Assembly: GCF_000739915.1 (NCBI RefSeq)
Contig: NZ_BBJT01000013.1
Location: 62,001-126,000 of the forward strand
Origin: Paenibacillus chitinolyticus NBRC 15660
Lineage (GTDB): Bacteria > Bacillota > Bacilli > Paenibacillales > NBRC-103111
Reading direction: 5' to 3'
DNA length: 64,000 nt
Part shown: positions 1-11,620 of the stretch, piece by piece
How the letters are laid out: each line of letters starts with the position of its first letter
How positions within the stretch are numbered: position 1 is the first letter of the stretch
The notes under the pieces: generated by a model
The model's input: only the letters and a program-made list of their open reading frames with translations
Database searches by the model: none
Told to the model about the DNA's origin: nothing
Program-made: the position numbers and the translations under genes

Positions 1-993
1 AGTCGTAATATAGATCCGCTTTTTGGCCGTCGTAATGCCCCCGAAATAGGATTCTAAAATCGAGTCCCAATGGGCATCGGGTCCGCTCGCCACGATTTGA
101 ACGGGTTTCTGGCCTTCACACGCATGCTCGGGGAAAAAGTTCGTGTCCACCAGCTTCTGGCGGCAAACAAATTCCCAGTCGGACAGGAACGTACTCTGCA
201 AATAGTACACGGAATCCCCTACAAGCTTCAGGTGGGTATCCCTCCAAAACCCGAGGACCGGATGCTTCCCAAGGTATTCGTCTCCTATGTTAATGCCGCC
301 TACGAAACCGACCGTCCCGTCCACCACGATAATTTTGCGGTGATTGCGGTAGTTCATCCGTTTATCGAAAAAGGCAATGAAGGCCGGAAGAAAACAGTAG
401 GTATCTATTCCCGCTTCGACAAATTCGCGTATGTAAGAGGAGGCCAGCTTGTAACTGCCGATTCCGTCATAAATGACGCGGACTTTAACGCCCTCGCGCG
501 CTTTCCGGATAAGCAGTTCCTGAAATTTTTTGCCGGTGTCGTCGTGCCGTACGATATAAAACTCAAAATGAATATGATGCTTCGCATTCTCCATCGCCTC
601 GAACATAGCCTCGTAAGCCGCCTCGGCGTTGGTCAGTACCTCCACCTCGTTGTTACGGGTGATCGGCGAGCTGGGAATGTTGCTCAGCAGCCCGAACAGA
701 CGCGGTTCTTTGACAATGCTGGGGACGGGATAATCCCGGCCTTTCTTCGTGTTCTCCAGCTCCCGGCGCATCTCCCGCTGCATTTCCCCGAGCACCCTCC
801 GGTTTTTGCGTTTCACGTGGCGGCGCTGGGAGTACTCTTTGGCCAGAAAATAGTACATAATAAATCCGATAACCGGTAGGATAAACAATATCATAAGCCA
901 GGCAACCGTTTTGGTCGGATTTCGGAATTCCACCACAACGATCGTGACGATTTGAAAAATAAATAACAGCAGCGCAATGACAAGCCACAGCAT
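1..993 (-). CDS. cls: Cardiolipin synthase, 3' end cut by window edge
   Basis: The minus strand reads open from an ATG at 993 to the window edge, giving 331 residues; the family is usually about 480. Two membrane segments lie at the N-terminus (about residues 1-55), followed by a basic linker and the first phospholipase D domain with the HKD motif NHRKIIVVDGTVGFVGG around residues 220-240. Cardiolipin synthases join two phosphatidylglycerols into cardiolipin plus glycerol at the membrane. The second HKD motif lies outside the window. A GGGGGAG ribosome binding site precedes the ATG. Family assignment is firm; which paralogue it is cannot be told. Confidence 0.9.
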   Translation of the reverse strand, partial: MLWLVIALLLFIFQIVTIVVVEFRNPTKTVAWLMILFILPVIGFIMYYFLAKEYSQRRHVKRKNRRVLGEMQREMRRELENTKKGRDYPVPSIVKEPRLFGLLSNIPSSPITRNNEVEVLTNAEAAYEAMFEAMENAKHHIHFEFYIVRHDDTGKKFQELLIRKAREGVKVRVIYDGIGSYKLASSYIREFVEAGIDTYCFLPAFIAFFDKRMNYRNHRKIIVVDGTVGFVGGINIGDEYLGKHPVLGFWRDTHLKLVGDSVYYLQSTFLSDWEFVCRQKLVDTNFFPEHACEGQKPVQIVASGPDAHWDSILESYFGGITTAKKRIYITT

Positions 994-1150
994 CGGCCGG
1001 TTCTCCCCCTTCTCTGTTCCATGGCCGGCCCTTGCCGGCCGGGATTGCCGTATCGTTAGGTTTTACGTACTCTTAATCCACTATTCGGACCCTATAAACA
1101 TAAGCCGATCACATTGTCTTGTAAAGCTGGGTTATCTAAACCGGACATGG

Positions 1151-1156
1151 TATAAT
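1151..1156 (+). promoter_or_regulatory. Candidate -10 box for the HAD gene
   Basis: TATAAT lies 41 bases upstream of the HAD start codon. No convincing -35 hexamer is present at 16-18 bases, so this is a partial match only. A perfect GGCCGGC/GCCGGCC inverted repeat at about 1022-1041 lies just upstream of cls and has no T-run. Confidence 0.4.
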
Positions 1157-1196
1157 AATCGTTAAACCTATCTACAGAGACCAGGAGAGAAAGCAC

Positions 1197-1943
1197 ATGA
1201 GACAAACCATTTTGTTCGATCTGGATGATACCCTCATTCACTGCAACAAATATTTTAATGTCGTGATTCAGCAGTTCGTGGATACGATGCTGACCTGGTT
1301 CGCGGGCCATCGCCTTTCGGATGAAGACATTAAACACAAACAGCTTGAAATAGATTTGGCGGGTGTGGAAATCCACGGTTTCAAAGCGGAGCGTTTTCCG
1401 CAGTCGTTTATCGAAACGTATCATTTTTATTCCGATTTTTATGACAGAACTCCTCGGAAAGAAGAGGAAGAGTGGCTTTATCAGCTCGGCAACAGCGTCT
1501 ACGAACATTCGATCGAACCGTATCCGATGATGGACACGACTCTTCAATCCCTGACGGACCAGGGGCATGAGCTGTACCTGTATACAGGCGGCGACGCAAC
1601 GATCCAGATGCGTAAAATCCAGGAAGCCGGACTTCACCATTACTTCGGCGAACGGATTTTCGTCGCGCTGCACAAAACCCGTGAATTTATGGAAACTCTT
1701 ATCCATACCCAGCAGTTCGAGCGCGCTCGCACCTGGATGATCGGCAACTCGGTACGGACTGACGTCCTTCCGGCCATCGAGGCGGGGATCAATGCCATTC
1801 ACATTCCGGCTCAGCTGGAGTGGAAATACAACATCGTCGATATTACCGCCACGCCAAAGGGCGCCTTCTTCACGCTGCCTTCCCTGACGGAAGTTCCGAA
1901 GGTTATATCCGACTACAGCGGCAAACAGGCCGTTAATCTGTAA
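1197..1943 (+). CDS. HAD-superfamily hydrolase
   Basis: This 248-residue protein has the HAD motifs in order: motif I FDLDDTL (nucleophile and general-acid Asp, residues 7-13), motif II in LYTGGDAT (about residue 142), and motif IV in GNSVRTDVLPAIEAG (about residue 182). The helical region between motifs I and II fits a C1 cap, as in YjjG/phosphoglycolate-phosphatase-like enzymes. It probably hydrolyses a small phosphomonoester in the cytoplasm; the substrate cannot be read from sequence. The start is supported by AGGAGAG eight bases upstream. The gene is monocistronic with its own terminator. Confidence 0.85.
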   Translation: MRQTILFDLDDTLIHCNKYFNVVIQQFVDTMLTWFAGHRLSDEDIKHKQLEIDLAGVEIHGFKAERFPQSFIETYHFYSDFYDRTPRKEEEEWLYQLGNSVYEHSIEPYPMMDTTLQSLTDQGHELYLYTGGDATIQMRKIQEAGLHHYFGERIFVALHKTREFMETLIHTQQFERARTWMIGNSVRTDVLPAIEAGINAIHIPAQLEWKYNIVDITATPKGAFFTLPSLTEVPKVISDYSGKQAVNL

Positions 1944-1951
1944 AAAAGCTC

Positions 1952-1997
1952 AAACGCCTTTAAAGCAACCTGCCCAGGCTGCTTTAAAGGCGTTTTT
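1952..1997 (+). terminator. Intrinsic terminator after the HAD gene
   Basis: A 16-base perfect inverted repeat (1952-1967 with 1980-1995) is followed by TTTTT and starts nine bases after the HAD stop codon. Confidence 0.9.
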
Positions 1998-2165
1998 GCC
2001 GTTTAGGGGACGGGGCTTTGGGGTTGACCACCGTCATGTGACGTCGAGTACCGCGCGTTGGGAGCTTCGCGCAGAGACGTAAGGAACTTTCCGTCAGGTA
2101 AGATAACGGAAACGGGCATTGCCGGTTGGCGGACCGTTTCATGTCTATTCCCTTTTCTTGCACGC

Positions 2166-2192
2166 AAAAAAGGAGCCATTCGGCTCCTTTTG
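2166..2192 (-). terminator. Intrinsic terminator of gltBD
   Basis: On the minus strand AAAAGGAGCC pairs with GGCTCCTTTT and runs into T6, 11 bases beyond the gltD stop codon. Confidence 0.9.
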
Positions 2193-2202
2193 TTAGTTTT
2201 CC

Positions 2203-3687
<1,485 letters not shown>

Positions 3688-3730
3688 TGCGCTTCCTCCA
3701 TCGTATAGAATCTGTCCTGCTCGTTATGAA

Positions 3731-6700
3731 TTAGTTGCCGCCGACACGGGCCAGATCGCGCGTGTTTTCTTCGAACGCCTTCATAACGGCATCCTGCTGG
3801 CTCAGTCCGGATCTCTTCATCCGTTCGATAGCATCGAACATCCGTTTATAGTCCTTCGGAATGACTTTCACGAATTTCCAGATATATTCATCCCAACGGC
3901 CCAGCACGCGGTGCGCGATCGAGCTGTCGGTAAAGGTTGCGTGATACTGAATCATCAGCTTCAGTTCGTTGATTTCGTAGCTTTCTTCCACCTGCTCCAG
4001 CGACACCATCTCGGTGTTGCAGCGGCTGGCCATCGTGCCGTCCTCGTCGAGGACGTAAGCTACGCCGCCGGACATCCCCGCCGCGAAGTTGCGGCCGGTC
4101 TTGCCGAGGATGACGACGCGTCCGCCCGTCATGTACTCGCAGCCGTGGTCGCCCACGCCTTCGACAACGACGCGCACGCCGGAGTTGCGGACAGCGAAGC
4201 GTTCGCCCGCGATACCGCGGATATACGCTTCCCCGTCGGTAGCGCCGTAGAAGCCCACGTTGCCGATGACGATGTTCTCCTCCGGCACGAATGTCGATTC
4301 GCTCGGCGGGAAGATGATGACTTTACCGCCGGACAATCCCTTGCCGACGTAATCGTTGGCGTCGCCTTCCAGCGACAAGGTCACGCCCTTCGGCACGAAT
4401 GCGCCGAAGCTTTGACCGGCGGAGCCGGTGAAATGCAGGCGGATCGTGTCGTGCGGGAGCCCTTTCGCGCCGTAACGGCGGGTCACTTCGCTGCCGAGAA
4501 TCGTGCCGACAACCCGGTTCGTGTTGTTGATCGGCAGTTCAATGCGGACGTGATCCTGGTACTCCAGCGCAGGTTGGCAGAGCGGAAGAATCTCGCGCAT
4601 GTCGAGCGATTTCTCCAAGCCGTGATCCTGCTGCATCTGGTTGTAGCGGCCGACCTCTTCCGGCATCTCCGGCTGGTGAAGCAGCGGGCTCAGATCGAGG
4701 CCTTCGAGCTTCCAGTGGCCCGCTTCTTCTTCCTGGGCCAGGAATTCGGTACGGCCGATCATCTCTTCCAGCGTGCGGAAGCCGAGCTCCGCCATCGTTT
4801 CGCGGACATCCTGCGCGATGAAGTGCATGAAGTTCACGACATGCTCCGGCTCGCCCATGAAATGCTTGCGAAGCTCCGGATTTTGTGTCGCTACGCCGAC
4901 CGGACACGTGTCGAGGTGACACACGCGCATCATGATGCAGCCCAGCGAGATGAGCGGAGCCGTGGAGAAGCCGTATTCCTCGGCTCCCAGCAGCGCTGCG
5001 ACGATCACGTCGCGGCCGGTCATCATTTTGCCGTCAGATTCCAGCACGACGCGGCTTCTCAGGTTGTTCAGGATGAGCGTCTGGTGAGCTTCGGCCAGGC
5101 CCAGCTCCCAAGGAAGTCCCGCGTGGCGGATGCTCGTCTGCGGCGAAGCGCCCGTACCGCCGTCGTAGCCGCTGATCAGGATAACGTCCGCCTTGCCCTT
5201 GGCCACGCCGGCCGCGATCGTGCCGACACCGACTTCGGAGACGAGCTTCACGCTGATGCGTGCCTGAGGGTTCGCATTCTTGAGATCGTGGATCAGTTCC
5301 GCCAGATCCTCGATGGAATAGATGTCGTGGTGCGGAGGCGGGGAAATAAGGCCGACGCCGGCCGTCGTACCGCGCACTTCCGCTACCCAAGGATATACTT
5401 TCTTGCCCGGCAGTTGCCCGCCTTCTCCCGGCTTGGCGCCTTGGGCCATCTTGATCTGAATCTCGTCGGCATTGACGAGGTAATTGCTCGTTACGCCGAA
5501 CCGGCCGGAAGCTACCTGCTTGATGGAGCTTCTGCGCAGATCGCCGTTCTCATCCGGCGTGAAGCGGTTCGGATGCTCCCCGCCCTCGCCGGTGTTGCTG
5601 CGGCCGCCGATACGGTTCATGGCGATGGCAAGCGCTTCGTGCGCTTCCTTGCTGATGGAACCGAAAGACATGGCGCCGGTCTTGAAGCGCTTGAAGATCG
5701 CTTCGATCGGCTCGACTTCCGACACCGGAACCGGCGAGCGGTCCGATTTCAGCTTAAGCAGGCCGCGCAGCGAAGCCGCTTTCTTGGACTCGCGGTTGAT
5801 GAGCTCGGCGAATTTTTTGTACATGGAATAGTCATTGTTCCGCACCGCGGTCTGCAGCGAGTGGATCGTCTCCGGCGTGAACACGTGATCCTCGCCGTCC
5901 TGACGCCATTGCAGTTCTCCTCCGGCATCCAGAACGCGGTCGCGTCCGTCGCGCGGAGAGTAAGCCCGCTGATGGCGCTGCAGCGTCTCCTGCGCCACCC
6001 CGTCGAGGCCGATGCCTTCGACAGGCGTGTAGGTCCAGGTGAAGTAACGGTCCACGAATTCCTGGCTGAGGCCGACCGCTTCGAAAATCTGCGCGCCCCG
6101 GTAACTCTGGATGGTCGAAATCCCCATTTTCGCAAGGACTTTGACAACCCCTTTGGTTGATGCCTTGATGTAGTTATAGGAAGCTTTCTCTTCCGTGATG
6201 TCTCTAATTTGACCGTTGCCGATCATATCTTTAAGCGTCTCGAAAGCGAGATACGGGTTGATCGCGCCCGCTCCATAGCCAAGCAGCAGAGCGAAATGAT
6301 GCACTTCGCGCGGTTCGCCGGACTCGACGATCAGGCTCGCTTTGGTTCTTGTTCCCTGACGGATCAGATGATGGTGCAGGCCCGCAACGGCCAGCAGGGC
6401 CGGAATAGCCGCCTGTTCCCCGTCCATGCCTCTATCGGAGAGGATCAGGAAAGTTGCTCCGTCTGCAATCGCTTCATCGGCAGCCGTGTACAGCTCCTCC
6501 ATCGCCTGCTCAAGCCCTTGGCTTCCCGACGATGCCCGGAAGAGAGTCTTGAGCGTAACGGTTTTAAAGCCTTCACGTTTGATGTAGCGCAGCTTCGCCA
6601 GTTCCTCGTTGGAGATAACCGGAGTCGGAATACGGATCTGACGACAGCTTTCCGCTTCCGGACGGATCAGGTTGCGCTCCGGTCCGATCGTCGTTTCCTG

Positions 6701-8320
6701 CGCCGTGACGATCTCTTCGAAGTTGGAGTCGATCGGCGGGTTCGTTACTTGAGCGAACAGCTGCTTGAAATAGCTGTAAAGCAGCTGCGGACGTTCCGAC
6801 AGAACGGCCAAAGGCGCGTCATAGCCCATGGAACCGATCGGGTCGACGCCGGTTTTGGCCATCGGCTCAAGAAATTTACGGAGATACTCGAATGTGTATC
6901 CGAATGCCTGCTGGCGCTGAACGAGCAGATCGTGTTCCGGCTGCGGCTCGGAAGCGGCTTCCGGCAGTTCTCCGATTGAAACGAGATGCTTCTTGACCCA
7001 TTCCTGGTAAGGCTGCTCGTTAATGATCTGTCCTTTGATCTCCTCATCGGTCAGAATGCGTCCCGCCACCGTATCGACGACAAGCATGCGTCCCGGCTGC
7101 AGACGTTCTTTGCGCGCAATGCGCTCCGGTTCGATGCTGAGCACGCCGACTTCGGATGAAAGGACGATAAGATCGTCATGCGTGACATAATAACGGGCCG
7201 GGCGAAGACCGTTGCGGTCAAGCAGGGCGCCGATAATGCGGCCGTCCGTGAACGAAATCGCGGCAGGACCGTCCCAAGGCTCCATCAAGGTGCTGTGGTA
7301 TTCGTAAAAAGCGCGTTTGGCCGGATCCATCGTTTCGTGCTTGGACCACGGCTCCGGAACCATCATCATGGCCGCGTGCGGCAAAGAACGTCCGGATAGC
7401 GTAAGGAATTCGAGCGTGTTATCGAGAATTTGAGAATCCGATCCGTCGTTATCGACAATCGGGAGCAGACTTTGGAAATTTTCACCGAACAAATCCGTTT
7501 GGATCATAGCTTGACGGGCGTGCATCCAGTTAACGTTGCCCCGTAGGGTATTGATTTCACCGTTGTGGATGACGTAGCGGTAAGGGTGGGCGCGTTCCCA
7601 GCTTGGAAAAGTGTTGGTACTGAAACGGGAGTGAACGAGGGCCATTGCTGTCTCGAAGGACGGGTCTTGCAGTTCCGTGTAATAAGCGTCTACCTGCTCG
7701 GGAGTGAGCATGCCTTTATATACGATGGTACGGCTGGATAAGCTGGGGAAGTAAAGCGGCGTGTTATCCAGGGCGCGGGTTTCATTCTCGATCCGCTTGC
7801 GGATGACATACAGTTTGCGTTCGAAGTTCAGTTCGTCCTGAATATCTCCGCTGCGGGCGATGAACAACTGACGCACGAAAGGTTCGGAAGCTTTGGCCGA
7901 TTCGCCGAGAGTGGCATTCTCGGTAGGAACCGTTCGCCAGCCCAGGAACTGCTGGCCTTCCTCCTTGATAATCCGCTCCGCGATGCGCTCGCACTGCTGT
8001 CTGGCTTCCAGCTCCTGCGGGAGGAAAGCCATGCCGACGCCGTAAGTACCGGCTTCCGGCAGAGATATGTTTTCTTCGGTGCAAACCTTGCTGAGAAAAC
8101 CATGCGGAATCTGCAGCAGGATACCGGCGCCGTCACCCGTATTGGCTTCGCTGCCCTGGCCACCCCGGTGGTCCAAATTGCAAAGCACATTCAACGCCTG
8201 CCCGACGATTTCGTGGGAAGGCCTGCCTTTCATATTCGCAACAAAACCAATCCCGCAGGCATCATGCTCGAACCGCGGATCGTACAAACCTTGTTTGGAA
8301 GGGGAAGCGTTTCTGTTCAT
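3731..8320 (-). CDS. gltB: Glutamate synthase large subunit
   Basis: This 1529-residue protein converts glutamine and 2-oxoglutarate into two glutamates, completing the GS-GOGAT ammonia assimilation cycle. The N-terminal glutaminase domain begins at Cys22 in [10 protein letters not shown], so a 21-residue propeptide must be removed to expose the catalytic cysteine. The FMN synthase domain follows with the 3Fe-4S ligands in [15 protein letters not shown] near residue 1130, and the C-terminal GXGXG beta-helix domain has repeated glycine-rich turns (for example [20 protein letters not shown]). Length and domain order are normal. Bacillus literature names this subunit GltA. Long antisense ORFs over it are codon-phase shadows. 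Confidence 0.98.
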   Translation of the reverse strand: MNRNASPSKQGLYDPRFEHDACGIGFVANMKGRPSHEIVGQALNVLCNLDHRGGQGSEANTGDGAGILLQIPHGFLSKVCTEENISLPEAGTYGVGMAFLPQELEARQQCERIAERIIKEEGQQFLGWRTVPTENATLGESAKASEPFVRQLFIARSGDIQDELNFERKLYVIRKRIENETRALDNTPLYFPSLSSRTIVYKGMLTPEQVDAYYTELQDPSFETAMALVHSRFSTNTFPSWERAHPYRYVIHNGEINTLRGNVNWMHARQAMIQTDLFGENFQSLLPIVDNDGSDSQILDNTLEFLTLSGRSLPHAAMMMVPEPWSKHETMDPAKRAFYEYHSTLMEPWDGPAAISFTDGRIIGALLDRNGLRPARYYVTHDDLIVLSSEVGVLSIEPERIARKERLQPGRMLVVDTVAGRILTDEEIKGQIINEQPYQEWVKKHLVSIGELPEAASEPQPEHDLLVQRQQAFGYTFEYLRKFLEPMAKTGVDPIGSMGYDAPLAVLSERPQLLYSYFKQLFAQVTNPPIDSNFEEIVTAQETTIGPERNLIRPEAESCRQIRIPTPVISNEELAKLRYIKREGFKTVTLKTLFRASSGSQGLEQAMEELYTAADEAIADGATFLILSDRGMDGEQAAIPALLAVAGLHHHLIRQGTRTKASLIVESGEPREVHHFALLLGYGAGAINPYLAFETLKDMIGNGQIRDITEEKASYNYIKASTKGVVKVLAKMGISTIQSYRGAQIFEAVGLSQEFVDRYFTWTYTPVEGIGLDGVAQETLQRHQRAYSPRDGRDRVLDAGGELQWRQDGEDHVFTPETIHSLQTAVRNNDYSMYKKFAELINRESKKAASLRGLLKLKSDRSPVPVSEVEPIEAIFKRFKTGAMSFGSISKEAHEALAIAMNRIGGRSNTGEGGEHPNRFTPDENGDLRRSSIKQVASGRFGVTSNYLVNADEIQIKMAQGAKPGEGGQLPGKKVYPWVAEVRGTTAGVGLISPPPHHDIYSIEDLAELIHDLKNANPQARISVKLVSEVGVGTIAAGVAKGKADVILISGYDGGTGASPQTSIRHAGLPWELGLAEAHQTLILNNLRSRVVLESDGKMMTGRDVIVAALLGAEEYGFSTAPLISLGCIMMRVCHLDTCPVGVATQNPELRKHFMGEPEHVVNFMHFIAQDVRETMAELGFRTLEEMIGRTEFLAQEEEAGHWKLEGLDLSPLLHQPEMPEEVGRYNQMQQDHGLEKSLDMREILPLCQPALEYQDHVRIELPINNTNRVVGTILGSEVTRRYGAKGLPHDTIRLHFTGSAGQSFGAFVPKGVTLSLEGDANDYVGKGLSGGKVIIFPPSESTFVPEENIVIGNVGFYGATDGEAYIRGIAGERFAVRNSGVRVVVEGVGDHGCEYMTGGRVVILGKTGRNFAAGMSGGVAYVLDEDGTMASRCNTEMVSLEQVEESYEINELKLMIQYHATFTDSSIAHRVLGRWDEYIWKFVKVIPKDYKRMFDAIERMKRSGLSQQDAVMKAFEENTRDLARVGGN

Positions 8321-8702
8321 GATTGTGCAACCTTTCCTTTTGTTTATTTGGGTACATCAACGTTTCATGCCTGCATTAAAGGGGTGAAGTCCGGAAATAC
8401 GCGCGTAACTTGCCAAATTCGCCCGTATTTGTCCAAAAACCGAATCTTTTAGCGATTCGCCTCGATATTTTTCTATTATATTAACATTAGACTTTCTAGA
8501 GTGCAATTTAAAAAAAGGTTATGGGTTGAAAAAAAATTTTAATGGGAAACCCTGGACAGGGCTTGAAACTCAGAGATTCCGGGGGAAAATATCGTTTTTT
8601 TTGAATCTACAAATCTACCATTTAATGTTAGTTTACAAAATTTTCAAATCCGAAAGTTAACATGGACTTACCCTCGAAATGTTTGTGTTTGGACAAGAAG
8701 CA
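8321..8702. other. 382-base intergenic region, gltB leader and promoter
   Basis: AT-rich region between YdcF and gltB. It holds the gltB promoter (8478-8506) and a leader of about 150 bases. The distal part, 8510-8700, is rich in A/T runs. I could not match it to a TnrA/GlnR box or a known GltC site, and I see no hairpin with a T-run. Confidence 0.6.
8478..8506 (-). promoter_or_regulatory. Sigma-A promoter of gltBD
   Basis: On the minus strand TTGCAC (8506-8501) is followed after exactly 17 bases by TAATAT (8483-8478). The predicted transcript starts near 8470, leaving a leader of about 150 bases before the gltB ATG. Confidence 0.7.
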
Positions 8703-9419
8703 TTATCCGATTCCGATCGTCTTTAAAAGGCGTTCGCCCATAAAATAAGTAATTCCGGCACATTCTCGCAGCGTATAATAGTAAATTTTCACGGGTTTGA
8801 TCCGGACCGGCTTAGCCGTTACGTTCATGTTTAGGCTCCTTGCCATAAGCAGGGAACGGTACGTATGAAAGCCATGCGTTACGATAACCGCCGTGTCCCA
8901 CTTCTCCCTCTCCATGATCTTACGGCTGTTGTCCAAATTCTCTATCGTGGATGTAGATTCATCCTCCAGAAAGACCGCCGACTCGGGAATGCCTTTGCCG
9001 ACGAGATAGCTCCGCATCACACTGGCTTCCGTCGGTTCGCTTGTCGTCGTTCCGCCCGTTGCGATGATATGTTTGGCCAGTCCGCCGCGGTAAGCCTCAA
9101 CAGCGGTATCCAGCCGCTCTTTCATCGCGTTGCTGGGCTTTCCGTTCCAGACGGCCGCGCCCAGAATAATGATCGTATCGCTCTCGGTACCGCGGGAATT
9201 CTCTCCCACATAATAAATCCATCCGCTCATTCCTACTATATATAATAGGAGAGCTCCCATGCAGGACAAGACGCCGTACAACCATCGTTTCCACTGTTTG
9301 TTCTTCCCTCTGCCTTCCCGTACGGCCTTCATTCCGCCTTCATCCTGCCTCTCTTCTCCGGTACCGCTCCGCCGGACGGAGGCCCGTCCCGAACGGCCGT
9401 GTCTGTATTCTTCTATCAT
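8703..9419 (-). CDS. YdcF/SanA-like (DUF218) membrane protein
   Basis: The 238-residue product has a basic N-terminus, one membrane segment (about residues 46-67), then a DUF218 domain with the family motifs IIILGAAVWNG, ATGGTTTSEPTEA, DESTSTIENLDNS and IVTHGFHTYRS. Members such as SanA and YdcF are inner-membrane proteins linked to envelope barrier function and nucleotide binding, without an agreed reaction. No ribosome binding site precedes the first ATG; the in-frame ATG at 9335 (residue 29) is an equally plausible start and would leave a shorter cytoplasmic tail. The gene is divergent from tdk. Confidence 0.8.
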   Translation of the reverse strand: MIEEYRHGRSGRASVRRSGTGEERQDEGGMKAVREGRGKNKQWKRWLYGVLSCMGALLLYIVGMSGWIYYVGENSRGTESDTIIILGAAVWNGKPSNAMKERLDTAVEAYRGGLAKHIIATGGTTTSEPTEASVMRSYLVGKGIPESAVFLEDESTSTIENLDNSRKIMEREKWDTAVIVTHGFHTYRSLLMARSLNMNVTAKPVRIKPVKIYYYTLRECAGITYFMGERLLKTIGIG

Positions 9420-9578
9420 AACTTGGCGTGGTAAAGTTATCTACACAAAAAGGCAGCTTTTACCACTTTCCTCCAGCGCTCGGATTCCGCTTCCATCCAT
9501 GCCCTTTTTTCCGACGCATAAAACATGCTATGATAGCATATACCTGATGGTTTATTGGTAACAGAGAGGACGACACCT

Positions 9579-10157
9579 GTGGCTAAATTATATTTCCGAT
9601 ACGGAACCATGAACAGCGGCAAATCCATTGAAGTGCTGCGCACTGTTCACAACTACGAAGAACAGGGTAAGAAAGTATTACTCTTCACCCCCTCGGTGGA
9701 TGACCGGAGCGGAGTCGGTATCGTTGCCTCCCGCATCGGCATGCAGAAGAGCGCCATCGTCATTCAAGACGGGGTAAATATGAAAGAACTGGCGGCCAAA
9801 GAACGGCCGAACTGCATTTTGATCGACGAAGCTCAATTTCTTAATGCCGGACAGATCGAGCAGCTTGCCGAAATCGCGGACGACCTTAATATACCGGTTA
9901 TCGCCTACGGGCTGCGGGCGGATTTTATGGGACAGCTTTTCGAAGGAAGCGCCAGTTTGTTCGCCATCGCCGATAAAATCGAGGAAATCAAAACCGTGTG
10001 CTGGTATTGCGATAAAAAAGCTACGATGAACATGCGCTGCAAGGACGGCGTTCCTATTTTTCACGGGGAGCAAATCCAGATCGGCGGCAACGAGAGCTAC
10101 ATTCCCGTCTGCCGGAAATGCTACACAGATAAGAAAAGAGAGGCGGGTCAGCACTGA
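9579..10157 (+). CDS. tdk: Thymidine kinase, type II
   Basis: Thymidine kinase makes dTMP from thymidine and ATP in the salvage pathway. The 192-residue product has a P-loop GTMNSGKS (residues 9-16), a Walker B/Glu motif LIDEAQF, the lasso-loop region near GGNESYIPVCRKC, and four zinc-ligand cysteines (CWYC and CRKC), so it belongs to the zinc-containing tetrameric class. I chose the GTG at 9579 because GAGAGGA lies eight bases upstream; an ATG 24 bases earlier has no such site. A TATGAT box near 9530 may be its promoter. Confidence 0.95.
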   Translation: MAKLYFRYGTMNSGKSIEVLRTVHNYEEQGKKVLLFTPSVDDRSGVGIVASRIGMQKSAIVIQDGVNMKELAAKERPNCILIDEAQFLNAGQIEQLAEIADDLNIPVIAYGLRADFMGQLFEGSASLFAIADKIEEIKTVCWYCDKKATMNMRCKDGVPIFHGEQIQIGGNESYIPVCRKCYTDKKREAGQH

Positions 10158-10263
10158 CCGCCGAACACAGAATGCCCGATCCGGCGCCAGACCTCCATTC
10201 AGAATTCAGAGCCTGCACGCGCGCTTCCCGGCTATTTTGTCGATTAAGGAAAGGTGAGGTTTC

Positions 10264-11370
10264 TTGAGAAAAAAACGAATTCTGCTCCTTTCGGAGGGAT
10301 TCGGATCCGGACATACCCAGGCGGCTCACGCATTAGCGTCCGCTCTGCGCAGGACGAATCCGGGGCTGATCATCCGTGTGCTGGAACTCGGTGCGTTTCT
10401 TCATCCGACGATAGCACCCTGGATCTTTACGGCTTATCGCAAAACAGTCGTTTCCCAACCGAAGCTGTACGGGAAGCTTTACCGCTCCCAGTCGAAAAAG
10501 CCGCTGAACGGTTTTTTGCAGCATGCCCTGCACCGCATTTTCTACCGCAAGGCGGAAGCCGTGATCGAGCAGCTGCGGCCGGACATTATCATCTGTACCC
10601 ATCCTTTTCCTAACTTGATCGTATCGCGATTGAAGAAACAGCATGGGCTCCCTATCCCGCTCTGCACGCTGCTGACGGACTATGACGCCCACGGGTCGTG
10701 GATCAACGATGAAGTGGACAGGTATTTCGTCTCGGCCCCCGACGTCAAACGCAGACTTGTGGCGAAAGGCGTTTCTTCCCGCAGAATCAAAGTGACGGGC
10801 CTGCCCGTTCACCCGAGTATCAGCGAACAGTATTCGGTCGATGAGATTTACCTGGAGTTCGGGCTCCGGGATATGCCGACCGTGATGCTGATGGGCGGCG
10901 GCTGGGGCCTGCTCGACGAGAAGCTGCTGAAGCGCATCGTCCAGTGGCGCGACCGCGTCCAACTGCTCTTCTGCCTCGGCACGAACGAGAAGGCGCGCCA
11001 GCAGCTTCAGTCGAATGAGCTGTACCGGCATCCGAACATTCATCTGTTCGGGTATACCCGGGAGATCGGCAAGCTCATGGAGGTGTCCGACCTCCTGATC
11101 ACCAAGCCGGGCGGCATGACCTGTACGGAGGCCATGATCAAAGGCGTGCCGATGCTCTTCTATAATCCGATTCCGGGCCAGGAGGAAGAGAACTGCCAAT
11201 ACTTCACGGAGCACGGCTACGGGGAGGAATTGACTTCCCTGAGTGAGCTGGACGGTTATTTTACCCGCTTTATGGAAAATAGGCGCGATAAAAATAAAAT
11301 CGCCCGTAAAGGCAGCAGCCGGCGCTTGTCCAGCCTGTTCGCCAAAAGCGTCATGCAGATGCTGCGCTGA
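10264..11370 (+). CDS. MGDG-synthase-like glycosyltransferase (GT28 fold)
   Basis: The 368-residue protein has the N-terminal monogalactosyldiacylglycerol-synthase domain (LLSEGFGSGHTQAAHAL at residues 8-24, then TLLTDYDAHGSW) and a C-terminal GT28 half with LMGGGWGLLDEKLL and the UDP-sugar site TKPGGMTCTEAMIKGVPM near residue 280. Relatives include UgtP/YpfP, which glucosylates diacylglycerol at the membrane for glycolipids and the lipoteichoic acid anchor. The TTG start is supported by AAAGGTGAGG just upstream. It is the first of three such paralogues in the window. Acceptor lipid and sugar are not identifiable. Confidence 0.88.
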   Translation: MRKKRILLLSEGFGSGHTQAAHALASALRRTNPGLIIRVLELGAFLHPTIAPWIFTAYRKTVVSQPKLYGKLYRSQSKKPLNGFLQHALHRIFYRKAEAVIEQLRPDIIICTHPFPNLIVSRLKKQHGLPIPLCTLLTDYDAHGSWINDEVDRYFVSAPDVKRRLVAKGVSSRRIKVTGLPVHPSISEQYSVDEIYLEFGLRDMPTVMLMGGGWGLLDEKLLKRIVQWRDRVQLLFCLGTNEKARQQLQSNELYRHPNIHLFGYTREIGKLMEVSDLLITKPGGMTCTEAMIKGVPMLFYNPIPGQEEENCQYFTEHGYGEELTSLSELDGYFTRFMENRRDKNKIARKGSSRRLSSLFAKSVMQMLR

Positions 11371-11414
11371 CGTACTTGTGTCTTGGAATTCACACTACAC
11401 TCACATCATATGGA

Positions 11415-11462
11415 AGAGCTATGACCACTCCTTCAAAAAGGGGGAAGTCAGGGCTCTTTTTT
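11415..11462 (+). terminator. Terminator after the glycosyltransferase
   Basis: AGAGC pairs with GCTCT and, inside a two-base internal loop, TGACCACTCCTT pairs with AAGGGGGAAGTCA. Six T residues follow. It lies 45 bases after the stop codon. Confidence 0.85.
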
Positions 11463-11620
11463 CGTGTGCCTTCCTTTTTTTCAAGTTCTGTTTTTAGCGT
11501 AAGAACAGGCATTTCAGCCTCTTTGCCCGTTATTTGTCCGAATTTATGCGGCATGTACGCCAAAAGTCCTGAATACAATTCGATAGGGGTTCGGTTTCGC
11601 GCGAAAGGAAGGTTCATCGC

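Noticed and set aside
653-988. 111-residue ORF over the start of cls
   Set aside because: It is a different frame of the same strand; the cls frame has the HKD motif and membrane segments.
3911-6160. 749-residue ORF antisense to gltB
   Set aside because: It covers a certain gene, has no ribosome binding site, and shows the His/Arg/Asp-rich composition typical of a GC-phase shadow.
8620-8670. TnrA/GlnR-like box upstream of gltB
   Set aside because: TGTTAG and TTTACA or TTAACA are present, but no 17-base TGTNAN7TNACA arrangement can be built on either strand.
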